This document shows positions 34,756 to 44,087 of a stretch of 64,000 nucleotides of DNA, in pieces. A program made the translations under genes and the position numbers. The stretch is taken from NCBI GenBank assembly GCA_964489555.1, contig CAZAZF010000003.1:62001-126000 (forward strand), given 5' to 3'. Source of the DNA: JAAZGD01 sp964489555. Lineage in GTDB: Bacteria > Bacillota > Clostridia > Peptostreptococcales > Anaerovoracaceae. The notes below the pieces were generated by a model. The model saw nothing but the letters and a program-made list of their open reading frames with translations. It was not told the DNA's origin and did not search any database. The number at the start of each line of letters is the position of its first letter. The stretch's first letter is position 1.

Positions 34756-35082
34756 ATGTCGTTAGAAGCCATCAAAAAAATCACAGATACGGAACTGGCC
34801 TATCAGCAAAAAAAAGAAGAGGCGGCAATGGCTGCTCAGAAACTGGTAGCCGATGCGGAGAAAGAAGGAAAAAAACGTTTTGAGAGGGCCAAAGCCCAAG
34901 CGGAGACCCAGGCTCATGGTATGCTGGAGGAAGCGGAAAAAGAAGCGGCTGAGCGGGGAAAAACGCTGATGAAAGCGGCAGAAATTCGGTGTGAAGGCCT
35001 TCAAAAAGAAGCGGAAAAACAGCTTGAAAAAGTGGTTGACATCATTGTAGAAAGGATCGTAAACGACGAATGGCTATCGTAA
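34756..35082 (+). CDS. ntpF: V-type ATPase peripheral-stalk subunit G/H (NtpF)
   Basis: 108-residue, almost wholly alpha-helical charged protein (Ala/Glu/Lys heptads throughout), as expected for the peripheral stalk partner of subunit E. The position at the head of the operon before subunit I is that of NtpF in the Enterococcus hirae Na+-ATPase. Overlaps ntpI by 13 bases. Confidence 0.85.
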   Translation: MSLEAIKKITDTELAYQQKKEEAAMAAQKLVADAEKEGKKRFERAKAQAETQAHGMLEEAEKEAAERGKTLMKAAEIRCEGLQKEAEKQLEKVVDIIVERIVNDEWLS

Positions 35083-37016
35083 AGATGAAACGTCTTGACC
35101 TGATTTCCCTGGCAGCAGAGAAAGACAAGTTACTCCATCTTCTTCAAAGGGTGGGTTGTGTTGAAATTACGGAAATGGACGCCGAATTGGCAGATCCCCA
35201 GTGGGCCTCTTTACTTCAGAAAGAAAAGGCGATGGTGGGCAATGCCAAGTCAAGAGTTACCAGTGTGACGGCGGCGTTGGAATCGTTAAAGAAGTATGCT
35301 CCGGAAAAAACCGGGTTGTTCATAATGCGAAAAGACATTCCCGAAGAGGAGTTTTGTGATTCAACCCACAGAAACTCTATGTTTGAGATTGCAGAAAAAA
35401 TTAATCATTGCAGTCGCAAAATCAGTCAGGTCAATTCTCAGAAAAACCGACTCGGAAGCCAGCGGTTGGGGTTGATTCCGTGGAGCAGTTTGGATGTGGA
35501 TCTTAGTCTTCGGGAAACCGAATTTGCCCGGGTTGCTTTTGGGGTTTGCCCTGCGGTGGTATTTCCGGAAGATGTTTATCGTGCGTTGGAAGAGAAGGAA
35601 TTGGCGGCACAATGTTTCCTGGCTTCGTCGGATCGGGAACAGCATTATCTGTTGCTTGTGTATTCCAAGGAAGAGGAAGAAAAAGTATTGGAAACCCTTC
35701 GTCCCTTTTCTTTTAACCAGGCGTCCTTAAAAGATGTAGAAGGCAGTGCAGAAGAGAACGTGAAAGCGTTGGATCAAAAGATTGCAGACCTGGAAAATAA
35801 GAAGGAAGAATGGGAAAAGGAGATTGTTTCTTACTCTTGCCATCGGAAAGATCTTCAAGTGTGTGCGGACCAGCTAGTACAGGAACTTGCCAAAGAAGAA
35901 GCTAGAAATCGTCTTTCCACCACAGGTACGCTGCTGTATCTTCGAGGGTGGATTCCCGCACCGGACGTTCCCCTGCTAGAGGAAACTTTTGCGGATTTTG
36001 AATGCGCTATTGAAATATCCGATCCCGGAAAAGAGGAGGTTCCGCCTACCGAATTGCGCAATGGAAAGATTATCAGTTCCATGGACATGGTCACGGAGAT
36101 GTATAGTCTGCCCAGTTATAGCGGAATCGATCCCAATCCTCTTATTTTCCCGTTTTTTACCATATTTTATGGCATGATGTTTGGGGACATTGCATATGGA
36201 ATCATTTTAATTCTGCTGTCCCAAATTATCATAAAAAAATACAGACCCAAAGGTGTTTTTGGAAACATTCTAAAATTGGCCACCATCTGTGGTGTAAGTG
36301 CTGCTATATGGGGGGTTATAAGCGGGTCTATTTTTGGAGACGCCGTTACGGTAGTGGCAGAGCAATTTTTTGGAGTCAAAGATTTTATTCTTTATGTTCC
36401 TATCATTGATCCCCTTTCGGATCCTCTCAAGATTTTATACCTTTCAGTAATAATGGGCGCCATTCAGTTAATGGTGGGAATGTGTATTCATATCTATCTA
36501 TGTTTCCGGGACGGTCGTCCCTTGGATGCCCTGTTTGACGTGGGTAGCTGGTGGCTATTATTTGCTGGGATTGCCCTTTTCGTCTTGAAAGGCTCAGCCC
36601 TCCTTTTGTATGCCGGAATTGCGGCATTGGTGCTGACCCAAGGCCGGGATAAGAAGGGAATTTTTGGGAAGTTGTTGGGTGGAGTGGCCAGTCTTTACAA
36701 CATTACCGGTTGGCTGGGGGATGTGTTGTCTTACACCCGTTTGATGGCGTTGATGCTGGCGACCACCGTCATTGGCAGTGTGGTCAACATTCTTGGTTCT
36801 CTACCGGGAAACATTTTTGCATTCTTGGTGATTTTCGCGTTCGGGCATACTTTTAATATGGGGATCAATGTGATTGGAACTTATGTACATACCGCCCGGC
36901 TTCAATACTTGGAGTATTTCAGTAAATTTTATAAATCCGGGGGTCGTCCCTTCAAGCCTTTGCAATATAAGACAAAATATGTGGACATTGTATTGGAAGG
37001 GGAGGTGAGACCGTGA
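35070..37016 (+). CDS. ntpI: V-type ATPase subunit I (a subunit, ion channel stator)
   Basis: 648 residues. The N-terminal soluble arm (about 1-330) contains coiled coil and begins MAIVKMKRLDLISL; the C-terminal half has about seven membrane segments and holds the ion half-channels, including the GDVLSYTRLMAL motif whose Arg faces the rotor glutamate. FYGMMFGDIAYG marks the first membrane segments. Four-base overlap with the first ntpK (GTGA). Confidence 0.94.
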   Translation: MAIVKMKRLDLISLAAEKDKLLHLLQRVGCVEITEMDAELADPQWASLLQKEKAMVGNAKSRVTSVTAALESLKKYAPEKTGLFIMRKDIPEEEFCDSTHRNSMFEIAEKINHCSRKISQVNSQKNRLGSQRLGLIPWSSLDVDLSLRETEFARVAFGVCPAVVFPEDVYRALEEKELAAQCFLASSDREQHYLLLVYSKEEEEKVLETLRPFSFNQASLKDVEGSAEENVKALDQKIADLENKKEEWEKEIVSYSCHRKDLQVCADQLVQELAKEEARNRLSTTGTLLYLRGWIPAPDVPLLEETFADFECAIEISDPGKEEVPPTELRNGKIISSMDMVTEMYSLPSYSGIDPNPLIFPFFTIFYGMMFGDIAYGIILILLSQIIIKKYRPKGVFGNILKLATICGVSAAIWGVISGSIFGDAVTVVAEQFFGVKDFILYVPIIDPLSDPLKILYLSVIMGAIQLMVGMCIHIYLCFRDGRPLDALFDVGSWWLLFAGIALFVLKGSALLLYAGIAALVLTQGRDKKGIFGKLLGGVASLYNITGWLGDVLSYTRLMALMLATTVIGSVVNILGSLPGNIFAFLVIFAFGHTFNMGINVIGTYVHTARLQYLEYFSKFYKSGGRPFKPLQYKTKYVDIVLEGEVRP

Positions 37017-37492
37017 GCTGGATAGAGTATTTGGGAACGGCAGTGGCCTTTGTAGGTGCGGCGCTGGCGGTGGGAATGCCTTGCTCTGGTTCGGCCAAAG
37101 GAGTAGGAACTGTGGGAAGGGCTGGTGCCGGGGTGCTATCCGTAGATCCCAGTAAATTTTCAAGGGTGCTCATCCTTCAAATCCTACCCGGGACTCAGGG
37201 TCTTTATGGCCTAGTGGTGTGGTTTTTGGCGCTGATGAAACTGGGTTTTTTCGATGCGGAGTTAATCATTCTCAGCCTCCGGGAAGGTGTATCTTTCTTC
37301 GGTGCCTGTATGCCGGTAGCCATTGGAGGGTTTATATTCGGAATTGTTCAAGGTCGTCTGGGAGCAGGAGGGTTATCCTTGATGACGAAGCGGCCCAATG
37401 AGTTGTCAAAAAGTATCATATTGGCCATTATGGTGGAGTTTTATGCGATTCTGGCTTTGTTATCTACTTTTCTCATGTTGAACAATTTTTAA
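37013..37492 (+). CDS. ntpK: V-type ATPase rotor subunit K, copy 1
   Basis: 159-residue proteolipid of two fused hairpins (four membrane segments). Begins with GTG in the overlap with ntpI. The Na+-site residues of Enterococcus NtpK are all at the matching places: L58, T61, Q62 (LPGTQGLYG), Q113 and E142 (MVEFYAI), so Na+ rather than H+ transport is probable. About two thirds identical to the next gene over the full length without gaps. Confidence 0.95.
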   Translation: MSWIEYLGTAVAFVGAALAVGMPCSGSAKGVGTVGRAGAGVLSVDPSKFSRVLILQILPGTQGLYGLVVWFLALMKLGFFDAELIILSLREGVSFFGACMPVAIGGFIFGIVQGRLGAGGLSLMTKRPNELSKSIILAIMVEFYAILALLSTFLMLNNF

Positions 37493-37565
37493 ACAATGAA
37501 ATATCTTAAAGCAATCAATACCAGTAATACATATAAGATTTGTTAAAAACAAGGAGGCAATCATT

Positions 37566-38045
37566 ATGGAATGGATCGGATTTGGTGGTACGGCCATTGC
37601 GCTGCTAGGGGCAGCTTTAGCTGTAGGAATGTGTTGTGCAGGTTCTGCAAAGGGTGTAGGAAGTGTTGGCGAAGTGGGAGCCGGAGTGTTAACAGAGGAT
37701 CCGGGGAAATTTTCCCAGGTTCTGATTCTCCAGATTCTGCCCGGAACGCAGGGGCTGTATGGATTGGTTACATGGTTCTTTGCATTGATGAGGCTGGGTT
37801 TCTTTAGCGATTCCCTTCGGGCTCTGGAAATCCAAGCGGGTATTATGTTCTTTGCTGCTTGTATGCCTATGGCTATCGGTGGATTAATGTCTGCCATCGC
37901 ACAAGGAAAGTGTGCTGCCGCAGGCGCTGCTTTGTGCTCCAAACGTCCGGAGGAATTGTCCAAAGGGATTATCATGGCCATCATGGTAGAATTCTACGCA
38001 ATTTTATGTTTGTTGGCATCGTTCCTCATGCTGAACAGTCTGTAG
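37566..38045 (+). CDS. ntpK: V-type ATPase rotor subunit K, copy 2
   Basis: Second 159-residue proteolipid, collinear with copy 1 (about 106 of 159 positions identical by hand count). The same ion-site residues L58, T61, Q62, Q113 and E142 are kept, so it should be functional. It is separated from copy 1 by 73 bases and has its own strong AAGGAGG and ATG, unlike the coupled GTG start of copy 1, which suggests higher or separate expression. Differences cluster in loops and around residues 82-94 and 114-124. Confidence 0.95.
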   Translation: MEWIGFGGTAIALLGAALAVGMCCAGSAKGVGSVGEVGAGVLTEDPGKFSQVLILQILPGTQGLYGLVTWFFALMRLGFFSDSLRALEIQAGIMFFAACMPMAIGGLMSAIAQGKCAAAGAALCSKRPEELSKGIIMAIMVEFYAILCLLASFLMLNSL

Positions 38046-38059
38046 CAGTTGCAATTTTT

Positions 38060-38076
38060 TGCGGAAAGAGTCCGCA
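38060..38076 (+). other. Intercistronic hairpin between ntpK and ntpE
   Basis: TGCGGA / TCCGCA with loop AAGAG and no T-run after it. Placed right after the rotor gene, it may stabilise the 3' end of ntpK message, which is needed in excess over other subunits; this role is inferred. Confidence 0.45.
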
Positions 38077-38109
38077 TGAAGTTCTCATCGAAAGGACGGC
38101 ATGTAATAC

Positions 38110-38700
38110 ATGAACGGAATAGAAAAAATTATAGAACGCATTATAAACAATGCGGAACTGGAAATTTCTCAAATTACCCAGCAGGCTCAGGAGAAGGCGG
38201 CTGAGATTACGGCGGAATATGATGAAGCGATTCAGAAGGGATGCGATGAAATCTTAAGCCGCGGTAAAGCGGCGGCGGAAGAGCGAGTGGAGAGGCTGGC
38301 GGGAGCGGCTCTTTTAGATACGAAAAAGCTGGAGCTTTCCGCAAAACAGGATATGCTGAACCGGGCTTTTGAAGAGGCCCTGGTTCGTTTGCGGAATTTG
38401 CCGGAAGAAGAATACATTTCTTTGCTCACCAAGATTGCGGCAAAGTCTGCTCGAAGCGGCAAGGAGGAAGTTTTATTGTCCAAGGAAGACCAGGTCCGTT
38501 TTGGGAATAAAATTGTTCAAGATGCCAATTCTATGATTTCCGGTGGCGGGAGTTTATTCCTTGGAAAGGATTCTCCACCTATTTTGGGGGGCTTGATTTT
38601 AAGGGACGGAGATATTGAAATCAATTGTACCTTTGAAAGTTTAATTCGTAAGACACGAAATGAAATGGCAACGGAATTGGCAAATACACTTTTTGAATGA
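38110..38700 (+). CDS. ntpE: V-type ATPase subunit E
   Basis: 196-residue peripheral-stalk subunit: a long N-terminal helix (about 1-85, Glu/Ala/Lys-rich) and a globular C-terminal domain with the family GGLILRDGDIEINCTFESLI stretch. Pairs with NtpF to tie the V1 head to subunit I. Upstream of ntpC by 26 bases. Confidence 0.92.
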   Translation: MNGIEKIIERIINNAELEISQITQQAQEKAAEITAEYDEAIQKGCDEILSRGKAAAEERVERLAGAALLDTKKLELSAKQDMLNRAFEEALVRLRNLPEEEYISLLTKIAAKSARSGKEEVLLSKEDQVRFGNKIVQDANSMISGGGSLFLGKDSPPILGGLILRDGDIEINCTFESLIRKTRNEMATELANTLFE

Positions 38701-38726
38701 GCATCGTACGCGAAGGAGGAAGCAAA

Positions 38727-39725
38727 ATGGCGAAAATAGATGAAACGGAATATCTATTTCTGACAACTCGAGTACGTTCTCTGGAAAATAATATGGTGAA
38801 TCGTGAGCGGATGGAAATGATGCTGGAGTCTGGCAAGACAGAGGATATGGTACGTATCCTTCAGGAAAGCGGATATGGAGATGTATCCGCCACCTCCATG
38901 GAGAGTTTGGAGCAGAGTCTTGCGGCGGAGAGGCAGAAAAATTTTCGGGAAATCGCTTTTTTTATACCGGATTCCGGAATCCTAGATGTATTTCGCATGA
39001 AGTATGATTATCATAACGTGAAAGTGCTGTTGAAATCCATGGTGCAAGGAATCGAAGGGACGGATTTGTTGACGGACGCCGGTCGTGTTCCGGCAGGGGT
39101 GATACAAAAGGGAATCCAACAAAATGAATTAATGGATATTCCCTCTAAGCTTCAGCAGGCCATCACAGAGGCCAGGGAGGTTTTATCCGCTACCAAGGAC
39201 CCTCAATTGGCAGACACCTTGCTAGACAGATTTTATTATGAAGAAATGTTTGATGTGGCAGCCAAGGCGAAGAGCCCCTTTCTGACCGGGTATGTTCGGA
39301 TTTCCATTGATGCTGCGAATCTGCGTTCTTTGGTGCGTACTTCCCGAATGGGTAAAGGGGTGGAGTTTCTTCGTTCCAAACTGTTTACAGGGGGAAATAT
39401 GAGTGTAGACCGAATTCTGGAAACCTTGGCAGGCGGTAGCTCTTTGGAGGATTTTTATGGCACCTCTTTATTGAAAGAGGCGGCCAGTGCCGGGGCCCAA
39501 GCTCTCCAACATGGTGAATTGACCCTCTTTGAAAAACTATGCGACGATGCGGTGAGCCAATATTTATCCACTGCCCGCTACGTTCCTTTTGGGGAGCAAT
39601 CTGTGATTTCCTATTTGGCATCAAAGGAAACGGAGTACACAGCAGTGCGCATCATTATGTCCGGATTGATGGGCGGGCTTTCAAGAGACACCATACGAGA
39701 AAGGTTGCGTGAAATCTATGTATAG
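38727..39725 (+). CDS. ntpC: V-type ATPase subunit C (central rotor socket, d type)
   Basis: 332-residue AC39/d-type subunit that couples the central shaft to the K ring. All helical; begins MAKIDETEYLFLTTRVRSLE. ATG 38727 is chosen for its AAGGAGG 7 bases upstream; an in-frame start at 38697 lies in the ntpE end. Overlaps ntpG by 8 bases. Confidence 0.93.
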   Translation: MAKIDETEYLFLTTRVRSLENNMVNRERMEMMLESGKTEDMVRILQESGYGDVSATSMESLEQSLAAERQKNFREIAFFIPDSGILDVFRMKYDYHNVKVLLKSMVQGIEGTDLLTDAGRVPAGVIQKGIQQNELMDIPSKLQQAITEAREVLSATKDPQLADTLLDRFYYEEMFDVAAKAKSPFLTGYVRISIDAANLRSLVRTSRMGKGVEFLRSKLFTGGNMSVDRILETLAGGSSLEDFYGTSLLKEAASAGAQALQHGELTLFEKLCDDAVSQYLSTARYVPFGEQSVISYLASKETEYTAVRIIMSGLMGGLSRDTIRERLREIYV

Positions 39726-40059
39726 GGTAGCAGTGATAGGGGATCGAGACAGCGTTTTAGGGTTCAAAGCCTTGGGACTGGAGGTCTTTTTCGCAGAAAA
39801 GAAGGAACAGGCTGCAGAGCAGATTCACGCATTGGCTCGGAAAAACTATGCGGTTATTTACATAACCGAAACATTGGCTGCGGATATTCTTCAGGACATT
39901 GCACAGTACAAGGATGAGGTGATGCCGGCCATCATCCTTATACCCGGGAAACAAGGCAGCCTGGGCATTCCCATGAATAATTTGAAACGTTCCGTAGAAC
40001 GGGCAGTGGGAATTGATATCTTCAAAGATTTAGAAGATCCAAAAGATTGTAAAATATAG
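39718..40059 (+). CDS. ntpG: V-type ATPase subunit F (NtpG)
   Basis: 113-residue Rossmann-like central shaft protein; MYRVAVIGDRDSVLGFKALGL-type start and ITETLAADI are typical. ATG 39718 lies in the end of ntpC; a GTG at 39709 is an alternative adding three residues. A short imperfect hairpin (40060-40081) separates it from ntpA. Confidence 0.93.
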   Translation: MYRVAVIGDRDSVLGFKALGLEVFFAEKKEQAAEQIHALARKNYAVIYITETLAADILQDIAQYKDEVMPAIILIPGKQGSLGIPMNNLKRSVERAVGIDIFKDLEDPKDCKI

Positions 40060-40114
40060 CGCAAACCCTTTTGTTTGGCGTGAAAATCACTTTGGAAGAA
40101 GGGAACAAAAAAAT

Positions 40115-41893
40115 ATGAACAAAGGTAGAATAATTAAAGTCTCCGGCCCTTTGGTGGTGGCTACAGGATTGGCGGAAGCGAATATGGCAGATGTAGTTCG
40201 TGTTGGAGAACAGCGACTTATCGGTGAGATTTTAAACATGAATGGGGACAGCGCTTATATTCAAGTATACGAAGAAACCTCCGGTTTGGGGCCGGGCACC
40301 CAGGTGGAAACTACCGGCGCCCCTCTGGCCGTGGAATTAGGGCCTGGAATGATTGGTACGATTTATGATGGTATTCAAAGACCCTTGGAAGAAATCATGA
40401 GGCGTACCGGGCCTACCATCACAAGAGGAATTGATGTACCTTCTCTGGACCGGGAAACAAAGTGGGAATTTAAAGCTACGGCAAAAGAAGGAGATCAACT
40501 GGTGGGTGGAGATGTTCTGGGAACGGTTCAAGAGGGACCGGTTGTGGTTCATAAAATCATGGTACCTCCTCAGATTTCCGGTACATTGGAATCCATAAAG
40601 AGTGGAAATTTTACGGTAACTGAAATCATTGCAACGCTGAAAACCGAAGAGGGTGAAAACAAAGAACTGACCATGATTCAAAAGTGGCCGGTGCGAATCG
40701 GAAGACCTTACCAGGAGAAGTTTCCGCCCTCACAACCTCTTTCCAGTGGGCAGAGAATCATTGATACCTTGTTTCCCATCGCAAAGGGGGGAACAGCAGC
40801 TGTTCCCGGACCTTTTGGTTCCGGAAAAACCGTGGTACAGCATCAGTTGGCAAAGTGGTCCGATGTGGATGTGGTGGTCTATATTGGATGTGGAGAACGG
40901 GGCAATGAAATGACCGATGTGCTTCGGGAATTTCCCGAACTTTCTGACCCACGAACCGGGGAATCTCTCATGAAGAGAACCGTAATGATTGCGAATACAT
41001 CCGATATGCCGGTAGCGGCTCGTGAAGCTTCTATCTATACCGGAATCACCATTGCGGAATACTTCCGGGATATGGGATATGCGGTGGCGGTCATAGCCGA
41101 TTCCACCTCTCGATGGGCAGAAGCCCTTCGGGAAATGTCAGGCCGTTTGGAAGAAATGCCCGGGGAAGAGGGATACCCCGCTTATCTAAGTTCTCGATTG
41201 GCTCAATTTTATGAACGAGCCGGTACGGTGTCCTGTATCGGCACCGAGGGACGTAGAGGATCCCTTACGGCCATTGGGGCCGTGTCTCCTCCCGGAGGTG
41301 ATATTTCCGAGCCGGTATCTCAAGGAACCATGCGGATTGTGAAGGTTTTTTGGGGATTGGATGCCACCTTGGCCTATCGTCGCCATTTTCCGGCAATCAA
41401 CTGGCTCACTTCCTATTCCCTGTATTTGGATGCATTGAAACCTTGGTATGATCAAAATCTGGGAAAAGATTATTACCTTAATCGAGGGAAGGCTCTGAGA
41501 ATTTTACAGGAAGAGGCCACTTTAAATGAAATTGTTCAATTGGTTGGAAAAGATTCCCTTTCACCGGAGGATCAATTGACGCTAGAGACGGCGAAAATGA
41601 TTCGAGAGGACTTCTTGCAGCAAAATGCTTTTGTGGACATCGATAGTTATTCTTCTTATGACCGTCAGGCAAAACTTATGCACTTGATTCTTCGATATGA
41701 TGAGTTGGTAAGAGGTGTTTTGGGTAAGTGCACAGATCTTCAAGGGTTGCTTTGCATCTCTGCCAGAGAAAAAATAGGACGTGCGAAAAGTGTGCCGGAG
41801 GAAGAATATGAGCAAGTATACAAAGAGATTGAAGAATGGATGGAAAAGGAAATCGAAGCCGTCGCTACGGAAGGAGGCCAGATAAGTGATTAA
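40115..41893 (+). CDS. ntpA: V-type ATPase catalytic subunit A
   Basis: 592-residue nucleotide-hydrolysing head subunit. Walker A GPFGSGKT at 232-239, the non-homologous insert (about 110-195) characteristic of V/A-type A subunits, Walker B region VAVIADSTSRWAEALRE and GRRGSLTAIGAVSPPGGD. Overlaps ntpB by 8 bases. Confidence 0.97.
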   Translation: MNKGRIIKVSGPLVVATGLAEANMADVVRVGEQRLIGEILNMNGDSAYIQVYEETSGLGPGTQVETTGAPLAVELGPGMIGTIYDGIQRPLEEIMRRTGPTITRGIDVPSLDRETKWEFKATAKEGDQLVGGDVLGTVQEGPVVVHKIMVPPQISGTLESIKSGNFTVTEIIATLKTEEGENKELTMIQKWPVRIGRPYQEKFPPSQPLSSGQRIIDTLFPIAKGGTAAVPGPFGSGKTVVQHQLAKWSDVDVVVYIGCGERGNEMTDVLREFPELSDPRTGESLMKRTVMIANTSDMPVAAREASIYTGITIAEYFRDMGYAVAVIADSTSRWAEALREMSGRLEEMPGEEGYPAYLSSRLAQFYERAGTVSCIGTEGRRGSLTAIGAVSPPGGDISEPVSQGTMRIVKVFWGLDATLAYRRHFPAINWLTSYSLYLDALKPWYDQNLGKDYYLNRGKALRILQEEATLNEIVQLVGKDSLSPEDQLTLETAKMIREDFLQQNAFVDIDSYSSYDRQAKLMHLILRYDELVRGVLGKCTDLQGLLCISAREKIGRAKSVPEEEYEQVYKEIEEWMEKEIEAVATEGGQISD

Positions 41894-43265
41894 GGAATAT
41901 CGTACGATACAAGAAATCTCCGGACCGTTGATGGTGGTTCGAAAGGTTCAGGATGTAACTTATGATGAACTGGCGGAAATTCAACTTCCGGATGGTCAAC
42001 TTCGTCGATGCAAGGTGTTGGAAGTCCATGAAGATAAAGCAGTGGTTCAGCTTTTCGAAAGTTCCGCGGGGATTAATTTGGCCCAATCCAAGGTGCGTTT
42101 TTTGGGGCATAGTCTGCAGTTAGGTGTTTCCGGGGACATGCTGGGGCGGGTTTTCAGCGGAATGGGTGTCCCTATTGATGGCGGGCCTGAAATACTTGCA
42201 GAGACCTATCAGGATATCAATGGTTTGCCTATGAATCCGGCAGCCAGAGATTATCCATCGGAATTTATTCAAACGGGAATTTCCACTATTGATGGACTCA
42301 ATACATTGGTTCGAGGACAGAAGCTGCCGATCTTTTCTGGTTCCGGGTTACCTCACGCCGATTTGGCGGCTCAGATTGCCCGTCAAGCCAAGGTGCTGGG
42401 CACTTCTGCCAACTTTGCTGTGGTTTTTGCTGCCATTGGAATTACCTTTGAGGAGTCTGACTTCTTTGTGCAAGAGTTTCGGCGTACGGGCGCCATCGAT
42501 CGTACCGTACTGTTTACCAACCTTGCTGATGATCCGGCTGTTGAGAGAATTTCCACTCCGCGGATGGCGCTAACTGCGGCAGAGTATCTTGCTTTTGAAA
42601 AGGGGATGCATGTCTTGGTCATCCTTACGGATATTACCAATTATGCAGAAGCCCTTCGTGAAGTTTCTGCTGCTCGAAAGGAAGTGCCGGGACGTCGAGG
42701 CTATCCGGGGTATTTGTACACGGACTTGGCCACGATGTATGAACGAGCCGGAAGACGGTTGGGATACGAAGGTTCCATTACCATGATTCCCATTTTAACC
42801 ATGCCGGAGGATGACAAGACCCACCCCATCCCGGACCTTACCGGCTATATTACAGAAGGACAAATTATTTTATCCCGAGAGTTGTTCCGAAAGGGCATCC
42901 GGCCCCCGGTGGATGTGTTGCCTTCTCTTTCTCGGCTAAAGGACAAAGGGATCGGAGATGGAAAAACAAGAGAAGATCACTCCGGAACCATGAATCAGCT
43001 TTTTGCTGCGTATGCCACCGGAAAAGAGATGAAGGAACTGATGGCCATACTGGGAGAAGCTGCCTTAAGTGAAACGGATTTGTTGTTTGCTCGTTTTGCG
43101 GATGAATTTGAGCGGCGGTATGTGGCGCAAGGCAATGACGACAACCGGTCCATTGAAGAAACATTGAATTTGGGTTGGGAACTATTGGCTTTATTGCCAA
43201 AGGGAGAACTCAAGAGAATTAGCGCAGAGATGATTGACAAGTATTTGCCCACGAAAAATGAATGA
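41886..43265 (+). CDS. ntpB: V-type ATPase subunit B
   Basis: 459-residue non-catalytic head subunit. YRTIQEISGPLMVV start, FSGSGLPHADLAAQIARQ in place of a true P-loop, and YPGYLYTDLATMYERAGR. Starts with GTG after the GGAGG inside ntpA. Confidence 0.97.
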   Translation: MIKEYRTIQEISGPLMVVRKVQDVTYDELAEIQLPDGQLRRCKVLEVHEDKAVVQLFESSAGINLAQSKVRFLGHSLQLGVSGDMLGRVFSGMGVPIDGGPEILAETYQDINGLPMNPAARDYPSEFIQTGISTIDGLNTLVRGQKLPIFSGSGLPHADLAAQIARQAKVLGTSANFAVVFAAIGITFEESDFFVQEFRRTGAIDRTVLFTNLADDPAVERISTPRMALTAAEYLAFEKGMHVLVILTDITNYAEALREVSAARKEVPGRRGYPGYLYTDLATMYERAGRRLGYEGSITMIPILTMPEDDKTHPIPDLTGYITEGQIILSRELFRKGIRPPVDVLPSLSRLKDKGIGDGKTREDHSGTMNQLFAAYATGKEMKELMAILGEAALSETDLLFARFADEFERRYVAQGNDDNRSIEETLNLGWELLALLPKGELKRISAEMIDKYLPTKNE

Positions 43266-43281
43266 GGGGAGGCAATAAGAA

Positions 43282-43941
43282 ATGGCGACCTCATCTGCAA
43301 TAACCAATATGACGCGAATGGAACTGACCCGTTTGAAAAACCGGCTGAAAACAGCCAGAAGAGGCCACAAGCTCTTGAAAGACAAACGGGATGAGCTGAT
43401 GAAACAGTTCCTGGATATCGTACGAATCAATAGAGAACTGAGAATGAATGTGGAAGAAGCCCTTATGCAAGCCCACGCATCTTTTACGGTGGCTGCTGCC
43501 CTGATGTCTCCCAACATGCTGGAGCAGGCTTTGTTGTTTCCAAAGCAGAGTTTGTCTTTGAGTGTGGAGTATCGCAATATTATGAGTGTGAATGTTCCGG
43601 TTTATGAATTCAAGACAGGAAGTGAAGATCCGGGTGAGATTTACCCTTATGGATTTGCCATGACATCCGGTGAACTAGATTCGGCGGTATCCGCCTTGTC
43701 CTGCGTTTTTGAGGATATGTTGAAGCTGGCGGAAGTGGAAAAAACCACCCAATTGCTAGCAGAGGAAATTGAAAAAACCAGACGGAGAGTCAGCGCATTG
43801 GAGTATATTATGATTCCGGAGATGACAGAAAAAATTCGTTATATTGCCATGAAATTGGAAGAAAATGAACGAGGAAATATTACCCGGCTTATGAAGGTGA
43901 AGGATATGATTTTGAAAGAGGCCCATGGGTATCAAGATTAA
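43282..43941 (+). CDS. ntpD: V-type ATPase subunit D (central shaft)
   Basis: 219-residue antiparallel coiled-coil rotor shaft. Start NMTRMELTRLKNRLKTARRGHKLLKDKR-type helix and a C-terminal helix EKTRRRVSALEYIMIPEM. Last gene of the operon; the Enterococcus ntpH and ntpJ genes do not follow. No terminator is visible before the rpsO promoter. Confidence 0.96.
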   Translation: MATSSAITNMTRMELTRLKNRLKTARRGHKLLKDKRDELMKQFLDIVRINRELRMNVEEALMQAHASFTVAAALMSPNMLEQALLFPKQSLSLSVEYRNIMSVNVPVYEFKTGSEDPGEIYPYGFAMTSGELDSAVSALSCVFEDMLKLAEVEKTTQLLAEEIEKTRRRVSALEYIMIPEMTEKIRYIAMKLEENERGNITRLMKVKDMILKEAHGYQD

Positions 43942-43969
43942 AGATTTCTATGTAAGCCTTGAAAAGAGG

Positions 43970-43998
43970 TAGACAATACATCGGGTTCGTGGTATCAT
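43970..43998 (+). promoter_or_regulatory. Promoter of rpsO
   Basis: TAGACA and TATCAT separated by 17 bases, with TGG just before the -10 (extended -10). Start near 44005, giving an 80-base leader. Confidence 0.65.
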
Positions 43999-44017
43999 GA
44001 ATTGTTATGAATGTACC

Positions 44018-44065
44018 TTCGCTTGGTGTTACGGAGACTCCGTCGGACACTCAGCGGTAGGCGAA
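44018..44065 (+). ncRNA. Structured rpsO leader, likely S15 autoregulatory
   Basis: Nested pairings: TTCGC / GCGAA outermost, GTGT / ACAC, and a hairpin ACGGA-GAC-TCCGT. It ends 12 bases before AAAAGGAG, so protein binding could block translation. S15 represses its own synthesis through leader structures in several bacteria; the fold here is mine by eye. Confidence 0.55.
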
Positions 44066-44087
44066 TTTTGAAAAGGAGAAAAAGACT

